NCBI GenBank assembly: GCA_030159075.1
Contig: BROG01000376.1
Location: forward strand, 199,001 to 263,000
Direction of reading: 5' to 3'
Source: Atrina japonica
Lineage: Eukaryota; Mollusca; Bivalvia; Pterioida; Pinnidae
Length of the DNA stretch: 64,000 nucleotides
Under the pieces are notes generated by a model. The model saw only the letters and a list, made by a program, of their open reading frames with translations. It was not told the origin of the DNA and searched no databases. A program made the translations under genes and the position numbers. Numbering within the stretch: position 1 is the first letter of the stretch; each line of letters opens with the position of its first letter. Below, piece by piece: positions 1-10,960 of this stretch.

Positions 1-57
1 GTGCGAGATTTCATGGTTCAAAGCGTGATGCTGTAACCACTCGGCCATGGAGGCCCC
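1..57 (-). repeat. tRNA-derived SINE head, cut by window edge
   Basis: On the minus strand, reading from about position 57 towards 1, the sequence starts GGCCTCCATGGCCGAGTGG, which resembles the 5' end and A box of a Ser/Leu-type tRNA. It continues like a D-arm/anticodon region with GCATCACGCTTTGAACC. The expected B box would lie left of position 1, so a real tRNA gene cannot be strictly excluded. A SINE head is more likely because another tRNA-headed element occurs at 9262-9537. Confidence 0.5.
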
Positions 58-193
58 AATTATATCTAAACTACCACTAATCTAATTAGTGTCATTATTT
101 TTTTTCTATAATATCTAAATACATGTAAATCTTATCATGTTTATCGGGATATTTCTGTCAGATATGGCTAATACATGAATTAATGTTATGTAG

Positions 194-312
194 ACCAAGC
201 CCGGAACCAGAGGTCCAACAAACAGAGCAGGTGCCTCAACAAGAGGGTGAACCTGTAGTGGTAGAGGAAATTCAAGGAACAGTGGAACTGGAAGCCGAGG
301 CAAAACAACCAG
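194..312 (+). CDS. SPTBN1: Beta-spectrin linker exon (first in window)
   Basis: Acceptor ATGTAG lies before 194 and donor GTATGT after 312. The exon begins with the third base of a codon and ends with the first base of the next (phase 1). It reads PSPEPEVQQTEQVPQQEG then an acidic stretch ending EAEAKQP. This is the disordered linker between the spectrin repeats and the PH domain. The other two frames are less plausible or closed. Confidence 0.85.
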
Positions 313-3300
313 GTATGTTAATAGTCACTAAGTCCTTGTCATTGACTTTTTTATACTCTCTATGTATAGAATTTATCTATATGTCCTTCGAGAGTACCTT
401 GTGGTCTTTGACATTTCTGTAGTTTAAACAAGGATCATTGCCATAGGTCCTGGACAAACACATGTAAAGGTTTGTGTAATACAAGAGAACACAATTGAAA
501 CCAAATACAGGCGATGAACATAAAGTGTTAGATTTTGACAAACACTTCACAGTTCTTATAGAACTAACCTCTATGTTTTATGTCCTTGTGTTCAAGTGTA
601 CAGCAAATTAATTACCGGTAACTTGAGTATCCCTTTCCAGGATACTATTATCGAGACTTTTTTTCCCCCGTTTTTATCAAAATTTGAAGGAATGATTTTT
701 GCTTTTGGTTTTGTTTTATTGTGAGTGTCACCATAACTTGTATATGTCTACATATAAGAATCTTGGAAGCTTAATTGATTGTTTTTGTTCTATGTATTTA
801 TTTCCGTATCCGTATTTGAGCTAAACAGAATTGATGTCATATGTTTGGCATACTTTCGTATATTATATGCACAATTTTATATTTTATTTGCATTGTTACT
901 GTAACTTGATGGCTTAAGTTTTTATTATGTTTTTGTATAAGAAGATTTAAGTTGACTGATTGTCTTAATGTTTTATAATTTGAATAATTAAATGCAAATG
1001 TCTTTTTGTATAGCAAATACAATGTAACTTCTTTATATCCAATTAAAAGCATGAATTAATAATTATTTATAAATATAGTCTGTCAGGGGTCCTGGTTTAC
1101 ACATAAAAGTTTACATTATTCCATGTCTTTTCACAAACAAAATGGTTGCATTGTTACTGAAATTGGATTGAAGTGTTGATACATGCAATATTTGTACTCT
1201 GATTACCGGTACTTATTGGAATCTCTGTACACAAGACTAATGCAATCATTTGGCATTTGTGAATAGACATTTTTTCTTACGCTCATATGTATGTAAGAAA
1301 ACCTTTTAACTTTCAGAAGAGGGGACACATACCTTGCCAAAAACCAAGCGCAAAGGTGATCTGCCATGCTTGTTTTTTGTGATTGATCGTGGCATTATGG
1401 TGTTTCATTTTGTACATCACCTGTAACATACATTGCCATTATAACCCATCATTATACAGATATATAGAGGCTTTCACATTGTTATCATGTATCACATCAT
1501 CATAGAAATATATAGAGGCTTTCACATGTGTGTCATGAATCACACCATCACAATCCACATACATAATACATTGACATGGACAAGAAACTTGGCAAGAAGG
1601 CTGGGTTATCATCTAGCATGTTGTATGTTATTTGTTCTAACATCTCACGTTAATGTGGCTGCAACTTACCTCATTGTTTTTAACAGACACGCAGAATAAA
1701 TACTAATGCTTTTGAGACAGTTCTACCAGTTTTGGTTTTGTTTAATTTGTTTTGTTTACTTTTAATTTTTATCACTGTATTTATATAACTAAATAAAAAA
1801 TGTCAATAATACTGGTAATTACCTATAGTAAGAATAATGAATATATCATCCAGATAAAATGAAATTTGTCATAAAGAGTAATTCTCATTGGTCAACACAT
1901 AATTAGGGTTCGGTTGATCTTTTTTCTGCTGGGTACGCGAGTTAATTTTCCGTTCTCTTTACACAAATTTTTTTTTTATAAAATAAGAACAAGTACTTAA
2001 AATTTTGATGGATTTAAATGACAATCTGAACTAAAGTTAGAGTTGCAGTTACATATCATTGTTGTTCAATTGCATCGTGTCATTATTAACAGCCATTAAT
2101 TCATTAATTCGATTTATTTGTTTAGACAGATTTTCTGTATATTGTAGTTAGCTGATGTCTTCTAATCTCTGTCGTTTACTTCTGGAGTTTATGTCCGGTA
2201 TTGCCATTTTATGCCACCTGAGTTGCTCAGGTGAACCATCACAATCTGTTGGAGTAAATTGTTGTGTTAACGTGTATGATGCATCAATCTTTTGAATATT
2301 TCAAACTTCTCATCAAAGATTAGGCCAATTCTTTTCAAATTTGATATGCATCATCTGTAAAAAAAAAAAAAAAAAATTTGAATTCTTTGATCCTTGGTTC
2401 AGCATTCTTCTAGGTAGGACAGAACCTTGGGTGATGTGATGGATATGGCTCTTTTGACTTTGTTTATGTTTTATATAGGAAGACCATCATATTTTGTTGG
2501 TATCTCTTTAATTTTAAGATAAAACTATTCATAACTGATGAAGCATAGTAAAATGCACTCTATGGCTTTAGTTTCTCTTTGTTGTCTTATTTAGCAAGGT
2601 TCTTTAATACAAACGTAGGTTAACCATTTCATTCTTATTCACATGTGTAGTACATGCTCTATTTCATTCTAGTTTTTATTTGTTTCACTTTTCATTCTCA
2701 GTAACACATCTTCATCTCTTTTAGTCCTAACTGCTACATTTTCCCATCAGTTTCATGTCAAGTCATAATTTGTGTACTTGTATATAAATTAACAAGAGTC
2801 TCATATGTCAGTTGATGTACTTGGTTATAGATTCGGGTGAAGGGGGGTAATAATAATCAGTTAATACTAAACTTTGTTTTACTAACAAGCATGTGTAAAT
2901 GTTGATAAAAATGATAGCTGCCAAATCAGTCATTAATTAGGTTTCACTGATATCAAATTAACCCATTCACCCCTAAAGACTAATTTAATTTGGACTGATC
3001 TATGTCATTGATTCACAGGAGAGTCCATTGTTTTTCAGGGGTTGATCAGATAATTGCTGGCATTCTAAAATCAGAAAACTACCGCAGTATTTACTGTGAA
3101 ATTTTAACTATTTCAATAATGCATTGATTTATTTGAAATTCACATGATTTTGATCAAGTTTTCACATAAAGTTATGTTTAATAATGTAATTGAAAGAGGC
3201 ATATACTTCCTTCCTAGTTCAATCAAGCCTGGAATTCAAGCTTATGGTTTGAACAATATATGATCATTAATGTCCTTCAAGAGAATACTAATGATTTGTA

Positions 3301-6300
3301 CTTGGCAGCTATATGTATGTTTTGTAGACTAACTTCTTCATTTTGAGTTTCAGTGTTTGTGTTTGTTTTTCTTTTGTTCTTAGATTTTAGTTTTTGCATG
3401 TCTTTGTGTTTTTGTGACTAGATGAGACAGCCTTTGTTGTTGAAATCCAGCAGGCTGAGCAAGCCTCTCCGACATTGAGTCCCATACGGGAAGAATCTCA
3501 ACCAGACAGACCAGTGGTCAGTCCAAGTGAGGCTGAACCTAGGCCCTCTCCTCAGATATCAAGTATGTTTCTGTATACTAAACAACAAGAAGTAATTACA
3601 CACTATATCTGTACTGTTTATCAAATTAGGACAGTAAACTGATATTGTTGACACATTTTGTATTATCAACTTTGGATTTCCTACATGAATTTTAAGAATT
3701 TTAATATTATTTGAATAAACATTTTCATTTTTTTATTAAAGATACTGTTTGTTGGATATGAACTATAACTCTAATGAAAAATGATAATAATTTATTTTGT
3801 TTTGCACGTGCATGGTTAATCTCCCTTGTTTGATGTTACCGAATCTTTGCATGATAGCATTTTTTGAAATGTTCTGTTATGTTTACTATCTAATTTCTTT
3901 TTTATTAATCTGGTTTAGATATAAAATAAATTATTATGGAGAATTTTGAATTATCTGTACCTGTTTCCAGCTACAGAGAGTCCCTCACCCAAAGATGCCA
4001 TTTCAAAATCTCAAACATTACCTACCAAGAGAAAAACCACTCCTGAAAGGGGTCGTAAAAGTGAAACTTTACAAAGATATCCAACTCCAGAAGCGAGTCC
4101 TAGACCACCGTCTAGTAAGATTACCTCAGCTTGTGCTTACATAACCTTGCAGTTGTATCAAAATATAACATCATCTCTTAATCATAGAAATCATTGTACA
4201 TATCATATATAAATAACACTAAAGGTTGGGTAAATAATAACCAAAGTAGCAATAGGAAGTCTTCAGCAGCACAGGAAAATTGTCAAGTAATTGTGTACAA
4301 TCAGTTTTATTTTAATAAAGTCATGGAAAAAACATGACAGAATTTGTTAGTGTTAAATATGTATGGAGTTTTATAAAAGCATTCTTGGTAAAATTACGAA
4401 ATAGCTATGTAATATCTAATCTTTAGGTCAGATCTTGTAGTAACATTTTCTCTCATGTCATTAATGATGCTTAAATGTGAAATCAATATGATACATTAAA
4501 TAATTTCTGTTCAGTAGACTTGAAATCTTGGATTTCAGTGTGTTGTGTATGGAGACTACTTGGATAAATATAATGGACTTGTAGATAAATAATCAGAATT
4601 ATATACACATTATATATCAACCTCATTATATTACAACAACATATATCAAGATATCATAGTGAAGTTATATAAAACATGTCACATTTACATTCCCATAATT
4701 TCATATCCATTTAGATTTATATAATCAGATAATTCATACTTAACCTTTACAATGATTTTGATTTTATTGTGGTATTGATGTGATATTATCCAACAGGTAA
4801 TATAGTTTTGTTGTAGTTGAAGCTTCTGGAATTGCTTGCAAAACTATCTTTTGATTATATCATTGCAATTTTTATTTTCTGTGTAATAAAGCTTTCAATT
4901 CATATGGTTATAAAATATCACTATGTAACCATTTTACATCACAGCTTGGCGATTCAATCGATACAAAGTGTATAAAATCTACATTTTTTAGCAGAACAAG
5001 GAATTTACACATTTTTCGATGTTTCAGTTTTGGAATGTGTTGCTAATTAACAAGTTCCTTACAATTATGTAATTGAATTAAGCAATTTTTATGCCCCTCA
5101 ACCTTTCCAGAAAGAAAAAAATATACACTTAAGTTTTATGCAAAAAAAAAAAAAAAATAATAATAATAATAATAGATGCCAAAATGAAATCACTGTAACA
5201 GAAATTTTATTTTGATAATGCACAGAATAATTGACTATAAGTATCAATTACATAACACAGGCACTGTTGACATCTTTCACAGTGTGTGTACATGCCACTA
5301 CAAAGAAAACTGTAAATTGGGTGTTGCTTTAGTGTACATTACATGAAAGGTGTGTTCTTGTTTTCCTTCCACACTGTTAACTTTGATATCAGAGTGATAT
5401 ATCAGTTGCCAGCTCACTTGGTAGAGCACATCTCCAATCGAAAAACATCACAAAATTTTAATTGAAAGTCGATATCTGGATGATAAATTTGAAGCTACAA
5501 ATCCTATGTATCTGCTCGGAAAGACATTAATAAGAATGTTGTCTGTATATTCCAAAATACATGGCATATAATCTATCAATTATTGTTAATTACTACAGAT
5601 ATTGGATTGTTTTTGTAGTTCTTCTGCAGAGGAGGAACAGAATAATACGCTGCTTAATTAAAACCAATCAGCACTTCCGATACACCTGATGTTTTTTGTT
5701 GAGTTTTATCAGTACAATAAAAATAACAATTGAACAATTCATGTTGATTTATTTCTGAATAGATTCAATGATATTTAAATATTATACATATAGTTTATAT
5801 CTCCCAGAATGACCACATTTTTTACCTTAACTCATATTCACTCTACCCTGCTTACAATTATTTTAAACTTGAATACTTTATATATTTACATATTAGTATA
5901 TTATGTCTAGTACATTTATGCAAATGTATATAAATTTATAGCAAGCTGTTAGACTTTGCTATGCACCATTCTATCTACTGTTTATTTTGTATCTTTTTCT
6001 CCTCTATAATTTGTAATTAGTCTATTTGAGATAGCCATGATTATCTTTCTTTTTTGTCTTTTTCCAATTTGGATTACCGGTATCTGTTCTTACTTTTTCC
6101 CCTGACTCCATGGATATTTTTATGGTTCATTTTCTTATAAAACCCTTCAGTTTTACTTCAGTTGTTTTCAAATGTTTTCATTTCTACAATTTCCAGTTTT
6201 CACCTTCCTTAGGGAATGTTTTGAATGCCATGTAATTTGATTACCCTATTGTCATAGAGAAAGGTCTGCATGTAGAATTTGAAGTTGCCTATCAGCTGGA

Positions 6301-9300
6301 ACATTTTATTAAAATCATTGTTCCTGGATTATAGGTGGAAAGGATGTTTAGATATTACAGGATGATGTGTTGAAGATTTGGGAATTGGTTAACGGTTTAT
6401 TTGGCCATAGAATCAAATCTGTTCTGTGGAAGTATAACTAGTCTTATTTCTAAGTTCACCTTTTCAAGCTTTTTGCATGCAAATTATATATTTCACAGGA
6501 GTTTGGGAAATTACTGATGCAGGTACTTTTTTATTAGTTGCTGAGGGACATATATCATATGTATATATATTTATATATTGGCTTCTGCTGGCCGGGGTTT
6601 CATATATTGGCTTTAATGTGGTAAGCAAAAAGGCAACGTTGCTATATTGTCTTTAATCTGATGATCATTTTTGTGATAGAAAAAGAAAAGAACAGGTCTC
6701 GTTCCAAATCACCATTTGGGAAATTCTTCTCTCGTAAGCGTGATGTTGAACAAGAGGATGTCCCCGCTGTTGAAGGTAACATTTCTGAGCCAGAAAAGTC
6801 ATGATTCAGACCCCCTTTTATACTTTGCTGTTTGTAGGTCATTTAGTGTTGTTTGGGTTTCTGTTTATCAAGTGACACAGATTTACTTTGGACATTAATA
6901 TATAACCCCCTTTGAAGTTAAGTGGTTATTTTTATCAGATTTATCAAGTATCTCAATCTGTACCATGTTGTGAATACAGATCTTCTATGTTTATTCTTAA
7001 ACCTTTTCTCTAGTTGTACATCAATGATGTAAGGTGCATATGAATGTTTACAGAAAGCTATTTCTCCTGGAATGTGACAGTGCAAGTGATTGATGCTATT
7101 TCTATCAAGTTCTTGTGAGATATTTAGATTTCTCTTCACTCCAGTACCAACATTAAAACATCATATGATAGTTGCTGTTTATTTTTATAGAACAACCATC
7201 TACCAGTGCTGAGGCTATACACCATGAGGGTACACTAACACGCAAACACGAATGGGACAGTGAAGATAAAAAGGCTTCAAATAGGTAATATGTTTCTCAT
7301 TATGACGACAAATGCTGGAATCGATGAAATTGTAAAAAATTGTTATCTGGTATCTGTAGAAATATGTTTTGATGTATTTTGTATTGTCTAACATTTTCAG
7401 AGTGTTAAAATGTTAATCTTATTTTGATATGAAGTAGATTATCATTGACAGATAGAAGGTGTGTCATAATGTGTACTATAAATGAAATATCTCTATTTTG
7501 TGTTGGTCATACAACTAAGTGTACACAACTATTTTGTGTTGCAGGTCCTGGGACAAGGTTTACATAGTGCTACATGGAAATACTTTGTCTTGTTACAAGG
7601 ATAAGAAAGTTGCTAAACAGGTTGGTACCACCAGTAAAACAACTGAAATTGTTTTATATGAATATACACACTACTCTCACTAGCAATTTTTGACTCACAT
7701 TTTACTAAGATTCCATATGGCTATGTGGTCTACTCTCCCTGGTGATTCATGATTCACATTTTACTTATATTCCATATGACTGTATATTCTACTCTCACTA
7801 GTGATTCATGATTCAAATTTTACTAAGAATCCGTATGGCTGTATGCTCAAATCTTACCAGTGATTTGTGATTCACACTTTACCTAGATTCTATATGGCTG
7901 TAAGCTTTACTCTCACTAGTGATTCATGATTCACATTATAATAAGATTCCATATGGCTCTGCTCTCTCCAATGATTTATGAATCACATTTACTAAGATTT
8001 CATTCTATATGACTGTATATTCTACTCTCACAAGTGATTCATAATTCAAAATTTACTAAGATTCCATATGGCTGTATGCTCTACTCTTACCAGTGATTTG
8101 TAATTTACACTTTACCTAGATTCTGTATAAGCTTTACTCACTAGTGATTCATGATTCACATTATAATAAGATTCCATATGATTCTGCTGTCACCAATAAT
8201 TTATTAATCACATTTCAGTAAGATTTCATGTTGCTGTATGCTCTACTCTCCCATATATGATTCACATTTTAGTAAGATATTCCTTTGTTTGCTTACATTT
8301 AAAACATCAAATCTGTACAATGAAAAGTGAGTGGAATTATTTCTGCATATTGACCCACTGGACTGAAATTGTGCCAAATAAAAAGAAATATGGCAAAAAT
8401 GCAGTACTGCCAAATCATGTGAGCTGTGGCTAATGTCATACCAACTTGTATGACAGTCAGCTGTCGTCCACTGGACTGAAATTGTGCCAAATAAAAAGAA
8501 ATATGGCAAAAATGCAGTACTGCCACATCATGTGAGCTGTGGCTAATGTCATACCAACTTGTATGACAATCAGCTGTCGTCCACTGGACTGAAATTTTAT
8601 GTGCCAAATAAAAAGAAATATGGCAAAAATGCAGTACTGCCAAATCATGTGAGCTGTGGCTAATGTCATACCAACTTGTATGACAGTCAGCTGTCGTCCA
8701 CTGGACTGAAATTTTATGTGCCAAATAAAAAGAAATATGGCAAAAATGCAGTACTGCCACATCATGTGAGCTGTGGCTAATGTCATACCAACTTGTATGA
8801 CAGTCAGCTGTCGTCCAATGGCAATTCTTCATATTTATATGCTAATCGGCTAAGCTCAGTTTCCTCAAATGGACAGTCACTTTATCTGTCTGCTTATGGC
8901 AATTGACATTAGATATATAGGTTTACATATATATAATATGATTTGTCTGTCTTCTGGCTCAACCTAATATTCAAATTTTTTTAAAAACTATTTTAGGATC
9001 CAAACAGCCGAATACATCATGAACCAGCCATTGATGCAACAGCTGGATTTTGCCAGCGAGCAACAGATTATACAAAACGACCCAATGTATTCCGCCTCAA
9101 GCTTGCCAATGGTGGGGAGTACTTATTCCATGCCAAAGATGAGGTAAGTTCTTTTTGCAGGAATTTAAACAACTTAATTCAGTGAAAGATTTTAATGAAT
9201 GTTTTGAAGTAGTTGGTTACTTCAGTGAAATGTTTTTGCAACAAGGTTGAATAATATGTGATTGTTTGTTTTGTTTGTTTATTGTTATTTAACATCCCAC

Positions 9301-9840
9301 TCAAGAATATTTCACTCATATGGAGACGTCACCAAATGCCGGTGAAGGGCTTCAAATTTTGGCCTGTGCTTGGCACTTACGGCCATTGAGCAGTGAGGGT
9401 TCTTTAACGTGCCGACACCTACTGCGACACAGGACCTCGGTTTTTACTGTCTCATCCCCAGGACAGGAAACCAACCTGGCTGGACCCGAACTCATGATCA
9501 AGAGTCGAGCGGCTTTCGACTGAGCCAGGCCAGCTATAATAATATGTGAAATCTTCCCTTAAGCTGTAATTTAATATAGAATCAGAAAGATTTCCATTGA
9601 TTGCTTCCACATGATTAACATAAATATTTTTCAGTCTATATGAAATTACAATCAACATTTATTTGTTTTTTAACTTAGGGTGAAATGGATCTTTGGATAC
9701 AAAAAATCAGCTCCGTTACTGGGGCAGAAGGAACTAGCATACCATCAAGAGCACAGACACTGCCTGCTCGAATGGAAGGAGAGAAGAAAGAAGAACCTAA
9801 AAAGAAGAAGGGAGGATTCTTAACTTTGAAAAAGAAATAG
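194..9840 (+). CDS. SPTBN1: Beta-spectrin, C-terminal part (linker, PH domain, basic tail); 5' partial
   Basis: Beta-spectrin pairs with alpha-spectrin in the submembrane actin-linked skeleton; its C-terminal PH domain binds phosphoinositides and helps hold it at the membrane. Core exons: 194..312, 3422..3562, 3971..4114, 6680..6775, 7191..7284, 7545..7620, 8997..9143 and 9679..9840. All have AG/GT borders and compatible phases, giving 325 codons plus stop; the candidate exons 1317..1355 and 6499..6522 also keep frame. Residues 1-165 are a low-complexity linker rich in Glu, Pro and Ser. Residues about 179-285 are the PH domain: TRKHEW, KKASNRSWDKVY, YKDKK, FRLKLANGGEYLF, and the conserved helix Trp in MDLWIQKIS. 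The tail has AQTLPARMEG and ends GGFLTLKKK, as in invertebrate conventional beta-spectrins. The actin-binding domain and spectrin repeats would lie upstream of the window. The symbol names the vertebrate counterpart; which paralogue it matches is not resolved. Confidence 0.93.
1317..1355 (+). CDS. SPTBN1: Candidate 39-nt cassette microexon of beta-spectrin
   Basis: A pyrimidine-rich acceptor (TTTTAACTTTCAG) precedes 39 open bases and a GTGATC donor. Entered in phase 1 it reads EEGTHTLPKTKRK and leaves in phase 1, so inclusion or skipping preserves the frame. THTLPKTKRK echoes SQTLPTKRK in the exon at 3971 and AQTLP in the last exon, which supports a real coding exon. The donor is weak, so regulated inclusion is likely if it is real. 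No transcript evidence is available. Confidence 0.55.
2958..3053 (+). mobile_element. TTAA-flanked MITE, copy A
   Basis: The element begins TTAACCCATTCACCCCTAAA and ends CAGGGGTTGATCAG, an imperfect terminal inverted repeat of about 14-16 bp. The middle holds the family phrase GAGTCCATTGTTTTTCAGG. The left target site is TTAA; the right side has decayed to ATAA. It lies in a spectrin intron. The TTAA target suggests piggyBac-type mobilisation (inference). Confidence 0.65.
3422..3562 (+). CDS. SPTBN1: Beta-spectrin linker exon
   Basis: The acceptor is TGACTAG and the donor GTATGT. The 141 nt are symmetrical (phase 1 in and out) and encode 47 residues starting DETAFVVEIQQAEQ and continuing through TLSPIREESQPDRP to PRPSPQIS. 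The product is Pro/Ser/Glu-rich and probably unstructured, with several Ser-Pro sites that could be proline-directed kinase targets (inference). Confidence 0.85.
3971..4114 (+). CDS. SPTBN1: Beta-spectrin linker exon with TLPTKRK motif
   Basis: The acceptor is CTGTTTCCAG and the donor GTAAGA. The 144 nt are symmetrical (phase 1) and read TTESPSPKDAISKSQTLPTK then a basic segment RKTTPERGRKSETL and PTPEASPRPPS. An ATG-initiated reading frame that begins in the intron at 3946 is an artefact of reading through the acceptor. Confidence 0.88.
5404..5445 (+). repeat. Degenerate tRNA-like (SINE-type) fragment
   Basis: GCCAGCTCACTTGGTAGAGC resembles a tRNA 5' end with A box. No convincing B box follows within tRNA distance, so this is at best a decayed SINE head. 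Confidence 0.3.
6499..6522 (+). CDS. SPTBN1: Candidate 24-nt microexon of beta-spectrin
   Basis: Acceptor TATTTCACAG and donor GTACTT flank 24 bases. In phase 1 these read RVWEITDA and leave in phase 1, so the frame is kept. This may be chance, since short AG...GT intervals are common. It is recorded because the phase and length match the other linker exons exactly. Confidence 0.28.
6680..6775 (+). CDS. SPTBN1: Beta-spectrin linker exon, Arg/Ser/Lys-rich
   Basis: The acceptor is TTTTTGTGATAG and the donor GTAACA. The 96 nt are symmetrical (phase 1) and read KKEKNRSRSKSPFGKFFSRK then RDVEQEDVPAVE. The basic RSRSKSPFGKFF segment precedes the PH domain and could be a membrane or kinase-target patch (inference). 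Confidence 0.85.
7191..7284 (+). CDS. SPTBN1: Beta-spectrin exon: start of PH domain
   Basis: Acceptor ATTTTTATAG, donor GTAATA, 94 nt, phase 1 in and phase 2 out. It encodes EQPSTSAEAIHHEGTLTRKH then EWDSEDKKASN. TLTRKHEW and KKASN are hallmark first-strand and loop residues of the beta-spectrin PH domain. Confidence 0.92.
7545..7620 (+). CDS. SPTBN1: Beta-spectrin exon: PH domain strands 2-3
   Basis: Acceptor TGTGTTGCAG, donor GTTGGT, 76 nt, phase 2 in and 0 out. It encodes RSWDKVYIVLHGNTLSCYKD then KKVAKQ. The pattern W-x-x-V-Y-x-V-L and Y-K-D matches PH beta strands 2 and 3. Confidence 0.93.
7671..8282. repeat. Diverged tandem repeat, unit about 61 bp, about 10 copies
   Basis: Phrases such as CTCACTAGTGATTCATGATT and AAGATTCCATATGGCTGTAT recur about every 61 bp. 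Copies differ by substitutions and small deletions, so the array is old. It occupies the spectrin intron between the PH exons at 7545 and 8997. Confidence 0.85.
8348..8819. repeat. Tandem repeat, unit 113-117 bp, about 4 copies
   Basis: Copies begin CCACTGGACTGAAATT at 8355, 8468, 8581 and 8698 and end near 8815. The last two units carry a 4-bp TTAT insertion (GAAATTTTATGTGCC). Near identity indicates recent amplification. The overlapping minus-strand open frames here follow from the repeat and are not genes. Confidence 0.92.
8997..9143 (+). CDS. SPTBN1: Beta-spectrin exon: PH domain core
   Basis: Acceptor CTATTTTAG, donor GTAAGT, 147 nt, phase 0. It encodes DPNSRIHHEPAIDATAGFCQ, then RATDYTKRPNVFRLKLANGG and EYLFHAKDE. 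DYTK and VFRLKLANG-EYLF are the central PH strands. Confidence 0.94.
9262..9537 (-). mobile_element. tRNA-headed SINE with perfect 12-bp target-site duplication
   Basis: Read on the minus strand from 9537, the head contains TGGCTCAGTCGA (A-box-like) and GAGTTCGGGTCC (B-box-like). The body contains a conserved molluscan-type phrase (plus strand GAGACGTCACCAAATGCCGG) and ends in an A-rich CAAACAAAACAAACAA tail. AATAATATGTGA is present both at 9250-9261 and at 9538-9549, a perfect 12-bp duplication typical of LINE-driven retroposition. It interrupts the spectrin intron between 9144 and 9678. A 67-residue open frame inside it is not a gene. Confidence 0.85.
9679..9840 (+). CDS. SPTBN1: Beta-spectrin terminal exon: PH C-helix and basic tail
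   Basis: The acceptor is TAACTTAG and the stop TAG is at 9838-9840. It encodes GEMDLWIQKISSVTGAEGTS, then IPSRAQTLPARMEGEKKEEP and KKKKGGFLTLKKK. The Trp of MDLW is the invariant Trp of the PH C-terminal helix. The TLP and F-x-TLKKK motifs are shared with other invertebrate beta-spectrins, so the start and end of the domain are secure. Confidence 0.95.
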   Translation, partial: GEMDLWIQKISSVTGAEGTSIPSRAQTLPARMEGEKKEEPKKKKGGFLTLKKK

Positions 9841-10708
9841 TTGACTTCTTTGTTTTTCTGTAAAGAATCTTAGTATAATCAAGAAACGTAGGTTGTTAAT
9901 TAAAAAATGCTTCCTTTTGACAGATATGTTAATATTTAATAAGTGATTGAACTTCATTGAAAATTGAATTGCAGATTTGTAATGTGTCGATGAACTTAAA
10001 TTAGTGCAAGAGGAAGACTTGCAGAAAAAAACTGAAAATCAAATTACCAGAAAACCTATGAGAGTGGTGTCTGTTAGATGGAAAATTAGTGTACAGAAAT
10101 CTGGTTCATTCATTACATTCATTTCGTACAGTGTTTTGTGTTTTTTACGTCATGCATGCCTGCCTGCCTTGTGATCAACCTTGCGTGACTGTGTATACAT
10201 CTGAACAAATGAAGTCTCATGCCAATTTTGGACCAATTAGGATAAATAGTCCAATATGTCAGATCTAGAGGCATTTGAAATTATTGTGTTGTGTTAAACA
10301 TCGGTGTTTGTCTCCAAAGAAAGATAATACAACAAATTGAAATACCGAATCATTATAGAAGATATAATTGTCTGATGAAGGAAGACAGTGATATACAGGT
10401 TGTCTTCTTTATCACACTTCTAACAGTATCTAACCTTTCTCTATTACACTTCCGATACATAATGGGAAGTATATAGTTGTTGTGCCATCCTTATTATGAT
10501 CTACGTAAGCCTTTCTGAACCGGACAGTGTATCTTGCTACAATCAGTATAATATACAACTACTAAAATATTTATCTGTGTATGAAAACATAATGTTGTAG
10601 TTACCATGTTATATAACAAAATATTGATTTATCACATTGGGACTCTGTGCAGTATTCTTCTTCAATTTGCTATGTAAATTTGTTATATAATGTAGATAAC
10701 TTTGGTAC

Positions 10709-10798
10709 TTAACTCATTAAACCCTAAAGACACATTTGGACTGCTCTAAGTCATTGATTTACAGTAGAGTCCATTGTTTTTCAGGGTTGATGAGTTGA
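10709..10798 (+). mobile_element. TTAA-flanked MITE, copy B
   Basis: It begins TTAACTCATTAAACCCTAAA and ends TCAGGGTTGATGAGTTGA. It shares ACACATTTGGACT and GAGTCCATTGTTTTTCAGG with copies A and C. It lies in the presumed 3' UTR of the spectrin gene. Confidence 0.65.
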
Positions 10799-10933
10799 TA
10801 ATAGTTTCCTATGTTTTCTCTCCGTACCATTAACACATCAGTCTGTAGATCCAAGATCATGTCCTATGATCACATATTGGTGATCTGTCTCTAGGTTTTG
10901 TTACTTCTTATTGTGCTGTAACACAGTATTCAT

Positions 10934-10939
10934 AATAAA
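10934..10939 (+). terminator. SPTBN1: AATAAA polyadenylation signal (beta-spectrin)
   Basis: This is a canonical hexamer about 1.1 kb after the stop codon, followed by T-rich sequence. An alternative signal lies at 11548-11553. Confidence 0.4.
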
Positions 10940-10960
10940 TGTCACGTCATTTTTAAGTTT

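Larger units (their letters stand above)
313..3421 (+). other. Spectrin intron region, no other gene seen
   Basis: This is intronic, apart from the candidate microexon at 1317-1355 and a TTAA MITE at 2958-3053. It is AT-rich with poly-A and poly-T runs (for example 2359-2376). A direct repeat lies around 1462-1526, where a phrase like ATATATAGAGGCTTTCACAT occurs twice. I see no further coding region. Confidence 0.6.
4115..6679 (+). other. Spectrin intron, AT-rich
   Basis: Only the 24-nt candidate exon at 6499 and a degenerate tRNA-like segment at 5404-5445 stand out. An A-rich tract with AAT repeats occurs at about 5142-5175. No other coding signal is seen. Confidence 0.55.
9841..10960 (+). 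other. SPTBN1: Probable beta-spectrin 3' UTR
   Basis: AT-rich non-coding sequence follows the stop codon. An AATAAA signal at 10934-10939 would place cleavage near 10960; a second AATAAA at 11548-11553 could give a longer form. It includes MITE copy B. The end is inferred. Confidence 0.5.

Noticed and set aside
8299..8832. Minus-strand open frame of 177 codons with repeated HTSWYDISHSSHD
   Set aside because: It is generated by the 113-117-bp tandem repeat, and the same peptides appear in other frames.
9320..9523. 67-codon plus-strand open frame in a spectrin intron
   Set aside because: It lies wholly inside the SINE defined by the 12-bp duplication.
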